Position numbers and translations under genes: made by a program. A stretch of 8,277 bases of DNA from an uncultured Pseudobdellovibrionaceae bacterium (lineage in GTDB: Bacteria; Bdellovibrionota; Bdellovibrionia; Bdellovibrionales; JAMPXM01): NCBI GenBank assembly GCA_934277865.1, contig CAKQVW010000120.1, forward strand, positions 1 through 8,277, written 5' to 3'. Shown here one piece after another: positions 1 to 4,828 of this stretch (positions are counted from its first letter, which is position 1; every line of letters starts with the position of its first letter). The notes beneath the pieces are model-generated. The model was not told the origin of the DNA. It did no database searches and was given only the letters and a program-made list of their open reading frames with translations.

Positions 1-2
1 AA

Positions 3-296
3 AGATTTCGAAAGCACGGAGTCATTATCGCCCTTGGTGTTGCGGGCGATGGCCGCAAGTACGTGCTTGGCATCTATTACAGGGGAAAAGAAGAAGTTCT
101 CGCAATTCTAGAGGCGATAAAGGCTGGACAAGTTGAGGAATGTATTTCCTCTTTCCTTGGATTAACGGTTGAAGCAACTGGGAAAATTTCGGCGAGGACC
201 GGCTCGGTTCATTCCAAAGCAGTCAACTTGCTGGGTATTGGCTCGCTGCTGCCTAAAAGCGAGCGCCAAATCAGGTATCAGCCATGGCACGAATAG
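3..296 (+). CDS. Partial unrecognised ORF, faintly transposase-like, open at the left edge
   Basis: The frame is open from the window edge and stops with TAG at 294-296, giving about 97 residues of a longer protein or relic. The first residues include ALGVAGDGRKYVLGI followed by GKEE. That resembles the stretch near a catalytic Asp in IS256/MULE-type transposases (ALGV-x-x-DGRK-x-VLG-x-x-x-G-x-x-E), but the expected continuation is absent. The rest (about residues 45-97) matches nothing I know and ends SERQIRYQPWHE. An alternative is the C-terminal tail of a secreted or polymorphic toxin, because the next gene begins only 3 bases after this stop and has an immunity-like look. No catalytic residues can be assigned. 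The open frame is seen directly; both identities are weak inference. Confidence 0.4.
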   Translation, partial: RFRKHGVIIALGVAGDGRKYVLGIYYRGKEEVLAILEAIKAGQVEECISSFLGLTVEATGKISARTGSVHSKAVNLLGIGSLLPKSERQIRYQPWHE

Positions 297-299
297 ACG

Positions 300-665
300 A
301 TGAAAGCACCCATTTTTGTATTTACGGATGATCTGGATATTTTCCGCAGCGCTCAAAATGCCGAGAATTATTTTGAGGCTTGGATTCTCGAGCAAGGGTT
401 TGTGGGATTCGACTCTGAAGGACGGACGCTTGCGGCCACAACGGTTTTGCGGCCAGGGCCAAGAATTTTATGGCTAGTCCCAACTCAAATCGAAACCGTG
501 TCTCTGTCGGAAACGACAGAGCTAGCTCCTGAGAAATTGAAACAGAATCTTGTCTCCTATCTCAAGCAGCTAGAGAAAAATGAGGAGGACTGGCAAGCCC
601 TAAGAGTCAGACCGCTTTCGGAAGTTGTGGAAAGAGCGATTCAGTTGAAAGGATATTCAGACTAA
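300..665 (+). CDS. Small acidic orphan protein, immunity-protein-like
   Basis: This 121-residue soluble protein has no signal peptide or membrane segment. The N-terminus alternates hydrophobic and acidic residues: MKAPIFVFTDDLDIF, then a helix SAQNAENYFEAWILEQG, then FDSEGRTL. This pattern (short strand, D-L-x-I-F, aromatic/acidic helix, then Y/F-D-S-E-G-R) recalls a common group of small bacterial proteins found next to polymorphic toxins or other orphans. The C-terminal half is helical and charged (LAPEKLKQNLVSYLKQLEKNEEDW). The ATG lies 3 bases after the preceding stop, so the two frames may be translationally coupled. No clear Shine-Dalgarno precedes it. The codons at 502-521 form a perfect hairpin. 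An immunity role is inference; a plain hypothetical protein is equally safe. Confidence 0.68.
   Translation: MKAPIFVFTDDLDIFRSAQNAENYFEAWILEQGFVGFDSEGRTLAATTVLRPGPRILWLVPTQIETVSLSETTELAPEKLKQNLVSYLKQLEKNEEDWQALRVRPLSEVVERAIQLKGYSD
502..521 (+). repeat. Perfect 8-bp hairpin with GAAA tetraloop inside a gene
   Basis: CTCTGTCG at 502-509 pairs exactly with CGACAGAG at 514-521 around a GAAA loop, the GNRA type that stabilises RNA stems. It lies within the 121-residue orphan, encoding the SLSETTE stretch. No U-tract follows, so it is not a standard intrinsic terminator. It may be chance, or a structure in the mRNA. Confidence 0.6.
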
Positions 666-965
666 ACGAACGAGCCGTGCCTAAAACGTGCCAGGAAAAT
701 GCGGAAAATCTGGAAAATTTTCGACCAGTAGCGCGTTGGATCCTTGTACGTACACACCAAACGACTGCAACGGTGCAGGCGAGATTGGTGGTAGCGGATC
801 CGGCCAATCCAACTGGCAGCGGCACTCGAGATAGTGGACTTGATGTTTTGAGTCTGCGATTGGGAGGGCGTCACTTCGACCTAGGTTGGCTCGGATCGGC
901 GGCTTCTGGCGCAAATCCTTGGCGTGATGGCGTTGTCAGCGGGATACTTGGAGCTGGTGCGGCCA
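666..965 (+). other. Gap between orphan genes, probably decayed coding DNA
   Basis: No convincing gene starts here. One frame stays open on the + strand from about 677 to 985. Its second half reads PANPTGSGTRDSGLDVLSL, then GWLGSAASGANPW and GILGAGAANGG. That Gly/Ala-rich, small-residue style is seen in the linker before the toxin domain of Rhs/YD-type proteins, but there is no start signal and no recognisable core motif. The segment also holds a 10-bp palindrome TGTACGTACA (745-754) and a palindrome CGGATCCG near 795. I read it as an eroded remnant of a larger gene or a cassette junction; this is inference from composition only. Confidence 0.3.
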
Positions 966-1499
966 ATGGGGGTATGTGTGAATAAGGCTAGCGAGATAGG
1001 TCTGCGAATTGAAGATTGGTTCAAATCGAAAACGTTCACGAGCGTCAAGTTGACTCGCAACCAAAATCCTAAGAACGACCCTAACGATGCCTATGTGGTG
1101 AAAGAAGACATTTCGATCTATTCACCTAGTTTAGAGCGCGGAACGATTGAGGTCTCTATCACGTTAGAGGGCCACGTCGGAATTGGGATCGACAAACGCG
1201 AACGGATTGCTTCTCGGCTGGGTCTAAAATCAAAGTCACCGAGGTACGCAGGAGGCTTTGAGCCACAGGCGTTGCCTGAGGCCGTGATTTACAAAATTCT
1301 CGATCTAGTTGCGAACGGTTCGATTTCCGTAAGCTACATGCGCTTGCCTTTGCTTGGTTTGGTCTCCACAAAACTGAGCTTACCTGAAGCCGAAATTCGC
1401 GGCTTAAAGTCTTTGGGACTTAATTCGGCCGATACTGTTTTTGCGATATCTCGTGGGGTGGGATCTAAGAATACGGTCCAGTTGGAATCTTGGAAGTAA
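966..1499 (+). CDS. Unrecognised protein, about 178 aa
   Basis: I do not recognise this protein. It has no signal peptide or transmembrane helix and looks like a mixed alpha/beta soluble domain. The start is uncertain: ATG at 966 has TTGGAG about 12 bases upstream, GTG at 978 has a G-run 5 bases upstream, and GTG/ATG at 924/927 have no ribosome site. The N-terminal part includes IGLRIEDWFKSKTF and an alternating stretch IEVSITLEGHVGIGI. The middle is basic (DKRERIASRLGLKSK), and the C-terminal part has LPEAEIRGLKSLGLNSADTV. Its 3' end overlaps the next open frame by up to 59 bases, which suggests either co-transcription or a mis-set start in the neighbour. It could be an immunity or accessory protein of the left-hand cassette, but nothing in the sequence demonstrates that. 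Confidence 0.6.
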   Translation: MGVCVNKASEIGLRIEDWFKSKTFTSVKLTRNQNPKNDPNDAYVVKEDISIYSPSLERGTIEVSITLEGHVGIGIDKRERIASRLGLKSKSPRYAGGFEPQALPEAVIYKILDLVANGSISVSYMRLPLLGLVSTKLSLPEAEIRGLKSLGLNSADTVFAISRGVGSKNTVQLESWK

Positions 1500-2307
1500 C
1501 AGTAATGGTGTCTCGAAACTAGAAAATGTTCTTGCAGATGAAGAAAAACTACTGAAGGCCAAAGAGGTTTGGAAATCTGCTACCAAAAAAAGTGGCTCGA
1601 AGCTTTCTGATGCAGCAAGCTTTTTTGCGATTTGCGACTCTAACGAGTCATTGAAATATACTATAAGAGCTGCCGACCATTGCCCTCTCAATCCAGAACT
1701 CCTAAAAAACGCAGGTCTAAGATCATTTCTTGCAGGACAGCCACAGCTAGCAATCCAGTACTTTGATCGACTCGAGCGCATACCTTGGAATCAAAAATTA
1801 TATCAACGTGTAGAACGCTTAATAACTTATGTGCCACAAAGGCCAATCTTTAGTTTAATGGAAAAAATGCCGATTCTGTTCGGTCGAAATTTTGACAACT
1901 ACGACATCACCCTTTCAACTGTCGCTCTTGAAGCAGCAGTTCAGTCGAAGGACCTGAGGCACGCAGAAAAATGGTCACAGTTGTTAAATGACCTAATGGT
2001 AACAAGCGACGAATCTGCATTTGAAACTTCACTGTTTGAAGCTACTTGCGCATTGTTAAAGCTCTCGTGTTTAAAAGTCGACCGCACAAGTGCAACTCAA
2101 CAAATCAAAAGACTCCAGGGCTCATATCAAAGCATTGCATTGCCATCTGCCTTCAAAACACTTGAGCAAACTATCTACTGTCTCATCGAGAAGCGCTGGA
2201 ATGATGCGCTTTTGGAAATAAAATCCGGAATAAAAAATGAAGCCCATGATCTCGAAGAATCACTTAAGCTCACCTCTGAAATTGACAGGTTTCTAATGGC
2301 AAACTGA
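1441..2307 (+). CDS. Helical TPR-like orphan protein, start uncertain
   Basis: This protein of up to 288 residues is almost entirely predicted helix. It contains TPR-flavoured segments such as SLKYTIRAADHCPLNPELLK followed by AGLRSFLAGQPQLAIQYFDRL, and later DLRHAEKWSQLLNDL and KRWNDALLEIKSGI. Such repeats usually build protein-binding scaffolds; no catalytic motif is visible. There is no in-frame ATG near the beginning. Only TTG at 1441 or GTG at 1453 is available, both inside the preceding gene and both without a Shine-Dalgarno. A better-placed ATG at 1505, 8 bases after GGAAG, is in the wrong frame and stops after 5 codons, so a frameshift near 1505-1522 is possible. The coding sequence is clearly more AT-rich than the right half of the window, fitting acquired DNA. 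Function is unknown. Confidence 0.65.
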   Translation: MRYLVGWDLRIRSSWNLGSNSNGVSKLENVLADEEKLLKAKEVWKSATKKSGSKLSDAASFFAICDSNESLKYTIRAADHCPLNPELLKNAGLRSFLAGQPQLAIQYFDRLERIPWNQKLYQRVERLITYVPQRPIFSLMEKMPILFGRNFDNYDITLSTVALEAAVQSKDLRHAEKWSQLLNDLMVTSDESAFETSLFEATCALLKLSCLKVDRTSATQQIKRLQGSYQSIALPSAFKTLEQTIYCLIEKRWNDALLEIKSGIKNEAHDLEESLKLTSEIDRFLMAN

Positions 2308-2441
2308 TAGACCCTATCACAACGGAGGGCCTCTCTTCATTCCGTATTTTAACCTGACACGAACTCATTTTCTTTTGGATCGATCTAATTCATTTGCATG
2401 AGACTAAATTTGAATTCCTACTTTGTTTACCTAGAATCAGC
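2308..2441. other. Intergenic, between convergent cassette and toxin-antitoxin operon
   Basis: This AT-rich spacer separates the + strand TPR-like orphan from the - strand toxin-antitoxin operon. A short inverted repeat, TGATAG-ACC-CTATCA, covers the TGA stop of the TPR-like gene (2305-2319), but no T-run follows, so it is not a good terminator. I see no gene or RNA here. Confidence 0.4.
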
Positions 2442-2564
2442 TCAAGCGGAACCTTGACCACCAAATCGGATAAAGGACACGCTGAGCCCGTTCTCGTTGG
2501 CAAAACGCTGAAGGCGCTTCATGCGAGATTCAGAAAGTTGGATGGAAACTGTTTTTGGCTTCAT
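2442..2564 (-). CDS. 40-aa ribbon-helix-helix antitoxin-like fragment
   Basis: The ATG at 2564 overlaps the TGA of the toxin gene as ATGA, a classic arrangement for translational coupling. The product begins MKPKTVSIQLSESRMKRLQR and continues FANENGLSVSFIR before ending GGQGSA. It has the start of a CopG/Arc-type ribbon-helix-helix fold: a short beta strand (TVSIQL, residues 5-10), helix A (SESRMKRLQRFANENG) and the turn plus start of helix B (LSVSFIR). A complete RHH domain normally continues through helix B with a pattern like x-REAI-x-x-Y, and an antitoxin has a further toxin-binding tail. Both are missing, so this is probably a truncated or frameshifted second antitoxin. It could instead be a functional micro-protein that heterodimerises with the upstream RHH protein. 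The frame and overlap are seen directly; the family is my reading of the motif. Confidence 0.6.
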   Translation of the reverse strand: MKPKTVSIQLSESRMKRLQRFANENGLSVSFIRFGGQGSA

Positions 2565-2818
2565 CGATACACATCTTTTCGATGTCCGACCCCGATGACA
2601 ACCACAACGAGAACGTCATCTTTGATTTCGTATATGATTCGGTACACACCGACTCTTACTCGGTATCCTGGCAAGCCCGAGAGTTTTGTGTGCCCAATCG
2701 GGCGCGGGTCTTCACTGAGAGATTGGATAGTTTCGGTGACGGCTTTGATGTACGCCTTGGGAAGTTTTTCGATCGCCTTCCTGGCAGATCGAGTGACTTC
2801 TAATTTATACGAGGCCAC
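2561..2818 (-). CDS. relE: RelE/ParE-family toxin (putative mRNA interferase)
   Basis: At 85 residues this is the usual length of a RelE-superfamily toxin. RelE proteins cleave mRNA at the ribosome when their antitoxin is degraded; ParE relatives poison gyrase. The order of elements is canonical: an N-terminal strand (YKLEVTRSA), helices with AIEKLPKAY and VTETIQSLSEDPRP, KLSGLPGYRVRVGVYRIIYE, and a C-terminal strand ending GHRKDVYR. Basic and aromatic residues in the positions used for catalysis by RelE are present (R53, R55, R60, R80, Y84), favouring an RNase over a gyrase poison. The start is GTG at 2818, overlapping the antitoxin's last codons by 14 bases, so translation is probably coupled. 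The gene appears intact. The antitoxin directly upstream gives strong context for a type II toxin-antitoxin pair. Confidence 0.92.
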   Translation of the reverse strand: MASYKLEVTRSARKAIEKLPKAYIKAVTETIQSLSEDPRPIGHTKLSGLPGYRVRVGVYRIIYEIKDDVLVVVVIGVGHRKDVYR

Positions 2819-3035
2819 GTTTTTTAAGTCCCGCCATCATGGTTTCAAACGAGACCGTCGGTTCTTTGCGGTGCTTCTTGAAGAGTTCAATATCTTCATA
2901 GTCTTCCGCAAGCTGGGCCAACACCGCTGCGCGGAGATACTCGGCCAAAGACTGCTCGGCTTCAACTGCACGGAGCTTTGCCGCCTTCAATACATCAGGC
3001 TCGAGATACACCGTTGTTTTCTTTCTAGCGCCCAT
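2805..3035 (-). CDS. Ribbon-helix-helix antitoxin of the RelE-type toxin
   Basis: This 76-residue protein is a DNA-binding antitoxin. Residues 6-11 (KTTVYL) form the RHH beta strand, followed by helix A (PDVLKAAKLRAVEAEQ) and helix B (LAEYLRAAVLAQLAEDY), as in CopG/RHH antitoxins. The tail from about residue 48, including FKKHRKEPTVSFETMMAGLKKRG, is the likely toxin-wrapping segment. The ATG is well supported: GAGGTGA lies 4-5 bases upstream. It is the first gene of the operon and overlaps the toxin by 14 bases. Proteins of this class typically repress their own promoter; the phased ACCGT repeats 46-85 bases upstream of the start are the obvious candidate operator. Family assignment is strong from motif plus neighbour; a specific symbol (relB, parD) is not justified. 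Confidence 0.9.
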   Translation of the reverse strand: MGARKKTTVYLEPDVLKAAKLRAVEAEQSLAEYLRAAVLAQLAEDYEDIELFKKHRKEPTVSFETMMAGLKKRGLV

Positions 3036-3080
3036 AAATCACCTCGAGTCCTAGAATAGCACGAAAGTTAAACCAAAACC

Positions 3081-3120
3081 ACCGTAATACCGTACTACCG
3101 TAAAGGAGATAAACCGTGGA
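3081..3120. promoter_or_regulatory. Phased 8-bp direct repeats, candidate antitoxin operator
   Basis: ACCGTAAT (3081), ACCGTACT (3089) and ACCGTAAA (3097) stand head to tail with no gap. A fourth unit, ACCGTGGA (3113), falls exactly two repeat lengths after the third. All four ACCGT cores keep an 8-base register. RHH repressors commonly bind tandem or inverted short repeats with one dimer per unit, so this is a plausible operator for the antitoxin-toxin operon reading left. It also covers the ribosome site and start of the tiny gene reading right, so the two could be jointly controlled. The repeats are seen; binding is inferred. Confidence 0.6.
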
Positions 3121-3211
3121 AATCACTCAAAGTCCGTCAGAAACCAAGACCCAAAGCGAAATTAAACCCACGATGAAACCTCAGGCCGGCGGTTCTCCCA
3201 AGATTCTGTGA
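3116..3211 (+). CDS. Tiny 31-aa ORF with strong ribosome site, possible gene remnant
   Basis: A GTG codon at 3116 is preceded by AAAGGAG with 7 bases of spacing, the best Shine-Dalgarno in the left half of the window. The 31-codon product is Ser/Thr/Lys/Pro-rich and looks disordered: VEITQSPSETKTQSEIKP, then MKPQAGGSPKIL, then TGA at 3209. In the same frame after the stop the codons read VIDLESGG, so KIL-stop-VID faintly echoes a receiver-domain first strand. The frame then runs into the antisense of the nitroreductase. It may be a real micro-protein, a leader, or the surviving N-terminus of a gene whose body was replaced. It is divergent from the antitoxin operon. Function is unknown. Confidence 0.4.
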   Translation: MEITQSPSETKTQSEIKPTMKPQAGGSPKIL

Positions 3212-3278
3212 GTCATCGATCTTGAGTCAGGTGGCGTTAGCTTGTGGCGACTTTCAGTTTTTAGTGTGTGCTTATACT

Positions 3279-3959
3279 TCAAGTCAGAAAGTGAATGCGG
3301 TCTTCGTGTTGGCGCGGGGCTTTTGGGGGATCGTGATCGGGCCAGCCGAGGACGACGCCGCACAAAAGCTCAAGCTTTCCTGTCTTGTGCTCTGGTAGCT
3401 GGTCGACGCCTAGAAACTTGTCGACTTCGGCTTTGATCTCAAGCGGCGCACCCATCGTGCAGCAACCAAGTCCTTCGGCGACGCAGGCGAGGTTCAAGTT
3501 CTCCACCGCCATGTACACACTTCCGACTGAGGTGTGATAACGCTCTTCTTCGTCATTGTACGAGTAGCAGAGAATCACCACGGGCGCTTCACCCAGCGTG
3601 AAGAAAAAGCGTTCGGTGAATTCAAAGAGCGAAGGCTTAAGCCGCTTTTCCAAGATGTCCTTGATCCCAAGCCACGACTTCTGCGAAAGCTTCACGTACT
3701 CATCTCGCTTAGCGCCTTGAAGCACGTAGAAGCGCCAGTTCTGACGATTTTTCCCAGACGGTGCCTGAAGCGCCGCCTCAAGCAGACGATTGAGTGTCGT
3801 CTCATCTACTGCCTTCTTTTGAAACTTGCGAATCGACCGGCGCGCCTGAAGCAGCCGATAGAACTCGGACTGAAACTCTGGCGAAAACCCTGCGAACCTG
3901 GGCGGCTTCACTTCTGTTTTTGCAGCCGGCTTTGAGCTTGCCTTCGAGCTTGGCTCCAT
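3279..3959 (-). CDS. Nitroreductase family protein (FMN-dependent oxidoreductase)
   Basis: This is a 226-residue member of the NfsB/FRase-I-like nitroreductase superfamily. These enzymes are flavin homodimers that use NAD(P)H to reduce nitro compounds, quinones or flavins in the cytoplasm. Diagnostic motifs are RRSIRKF (residues 40-46) and APSGKNRQNWRFYV (66-79), which contact FMN, then GSVYMAVENLNLACVAEGLGCCTMGA (146-171, two parts) and VVLGWPD (202-208). I place the start at ATG 3959 because AAGGAG stands 6 bases upstream; the frame is open further up to 4049 but without a ribosome site. An approximately 20-residue Ser/Lys/Ala-rich N-terminal extension (MEPSSKASSKPAAKTEVKPP) precedes the catalytic fold and is atypical. 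The gene seems monocistronic and divergent from the + strand gene at 4264. Physiological substrate cannot be told from sequence. Confidence 0.93.
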   Translation of the reverse strand: MEPSSKASSKPAAKTEVKPPRFAGFSPEFQSEFYRLLQARRSIRKFQKKAVDETTLNRLLEAALQAPSGKNRQNWRFYVLQGAKRDEYVKLSQKSWLGIKDILEKRLKPSLFEFTERFFFTLGEAPVVILCYSYNDEEERYHTSVGSVYMAVENLNLACVAEGLGCCTMGAPLEIKAEVDKFLGVDQLPEHKTGKLELLCGVVLGWPDHDPPKAPRQHEDRIHFLT

Positions 3960-4263
3960 GTCGAACTCCTTCACACCTGTTGATTTGGTGAGTGGGCAGC
4001 TTACCCTCAAAAATCTCCCTATTTCCCACCGATTTCCTAACAACATCAATCACTTCGCTTTTTAAGCTCAAATCCATTAGCAGAAACCGACTCGCGAGAT
4101 GAACATCTGCCTAAACGTTTGACAGTCGCGATACTAATTAAGATATTGAAACTACTAATAAATTTAAAAACCCCACTGCCTCATTCGGGGACAATCTGCG
4201 GCACCGTTCTTGGATACTAAAGCGTTAGTTACCGTTCAGTAGTTTCCATGCAGAGGGGGCCTT
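3960..4263. other. Divergent intergenic spacer of about 300 bases
   Basis: This spacer lies between the start of the nitroreductase (-) and the start of the exported protein (+). It contains the nitroreductase ribosome site (AAGGAG on the - strand, about 3966-3971), the + strand promoter at 4119-4147, an AT-rich stretch around 4131-4170, and a weak CCCC/GGGG pairing at about 4172-4191 in the + strand leader. No additional gene is visible; the open - strand frame reaching 4077 lacks a start signal. Confidence 0.6.
4119..4147 (+). promoter_or_regulatory. Sigma70-type promoter for the gene at 4264
   Basis: TTGACA at 4119-4124 is a perfect -35 box. It is followed by a 17-base spacer and GATATT at 4142-4147, which matches the TATAAT consensus at 4 of 6 positions. 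Surroundings downstream are AT-rich. Transcription would begin near 4154 and leave a leader of roughly 110 bases before the ATG. Confidence 0.6.
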
Positions 4264-4773
4264 ATGAAACTGACGACATTCTCCAAGCCAGCGTCCGAAA
4301 CAGTTCTTAAAGTCTCTCAATCCTTCTTGATGGTACTGGCCGCCGTCGGCTTCTTCGCCGCCGTTCACCCCGAAGTTCGCGCAAGCGTTCGTGGAACACT
4401 TCGTTCGGACTACCGCACGGTCGTCTCGACAGCCAAAGGTGATCTCAGTGGAACAGGGACACTTTACACCGTGGCGAAGGTGAAAACGCGCGACAATATC
4501 TACCTCGAAATCTTTGAAACCATCATGGAGCAAAACGAAGTCGGCCAGGCAGCGTCAGCGACTCAGCGCCTTGTCGAGCGTATCGAGATTCCAGAAGCAC
4601 GGGACGCTTTCTTTAGCTTCAACGGTCAGGCCACGAACCTCGCCATTGACGACGTCAACGGCGACGGCCGCCCCGAGATTTTGGTTCCAACCTTCGATCG
4701 CAACCTCGTCGGTCGTCTCAACGTGATCGAGTATGACAACGACACACAAGGCTTCACAAAAGTCGTACGTTAA
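4264..4773 (+). CDS. Exported or membrane-anchored protein with FG-GAP/VCBS-like calcium motifs
   Basis: The 169-residue product has a hydrophobic segment at about residues 18-34 (SQSFLMVLAAVGFFAAV) after a short basic start. It is thus an uncleaved anchor or a signal peptide with possible cleavage after VRA (residue 40). The remainder would lie outside the cytoplasm. Residues 126-140 read LAIDDVNGDGRPEIL, a good D-x-N-x-D-G loop of the FG-GAP/VCBS beta-propeller repeat type, which binds calcium. A weaker version occurs earlier as GDLSGTGTLYTVAKV (59-73). Only one to two blades are present, whereas a full propeller needs about seven, so this is a short relative or a partner domain. The ATG follows an AGAGGGGG ribosome site and the promoter at 4119. 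It converges on the DUF885 gene across a hairpin. Confidence 0.82.
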   Translation: MKLTTFSKPASETVLKVSQSFLMVLAAVGFFAAVHPEVRASVRGTLRSDYRTVVSTAKGDLSGTGTLYTVAKVKTRDNIYLEIFETIMEQNEVGQAASATQRLVERIEIPEARDAFFSFNGQATNLAIDDVNGDGRPEILVPTFDRNLVGRLNVIEYDNDTQGFTKVVR

Positions 4774-4803
4774 GGGCGTCGCTACGGCCTCTGGCCTTCG
4801 CTG

Positions 4804-4827
4804 CTCTCCGCGCAGGGGCGCGGAGAG
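4804..4827. terminator. Perfect 10-bp hairpin between convergent genes
   Basis: CTCTCCGCGC (4804-4813) pairs exactly with GCGCGGAGAG (4818-4827) around AGGG. It begins one base beyond the DUF885 stop codon on the - strand and about 30 bases beyond the + strand stop. A smaller GGCC-TCT-GGCC hairpin lies near 4786-4796. A U-tract is missing on both strands, so it may be a non-canonical bidirectional terminator, an mRNA 3'-end stabiliser, or a copy of an extragenic palindromic repeat. The stem is seen; its role is inferred from position. Confidence 0.6.
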
Positions 4828-4828
4828 A

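Noticed and set aside
745..754. TGTACGTACA palindrome as a regulator site
   Set aside because: It is an isolated 10-bp palindrome in probable decayed coding DNA with no promoter nearby; chance is likely.
2305..2319. TGATAG-ACC-CTATCA inverted repeat as terminator of the TPR-like gene
   Set aside because: The stem is 6 bp and AT-rich, the loop is 3 bases, and no T-tract follows; this is too weak to call.
2394..3059. Long + strand open frame of 221 codons across the toxin-antitoxin locus
   Set aside because: It is fully antisense to the toxin and antitoxin genes, which have clear family motifs, overlaps and a ribosome site. Its product has no recognisable features.
3194..3235. Response-regulator receiver start (PKIL-VID) broken by a TGA
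   Set aside because: Only a few residues resemble the receiver motif, the acidic pair is not intact, and no further receiver sequence follows. Kept only as a remark on the micro-ORF.
3802..4077. - strand frame of 91 codons over the nitroreductase start
   Set aside because: It is in another frame of the nitroreductase and its spacer, has no ribosome site, and encodes no recognisable motif.
4172..4191. CCCC/GGGG pairing in the leader of the gene at 4264 as a riboswitch
   Set aside because: Only four consecutive pairs with a large unpaired middle; no known riboswitch core is visible.
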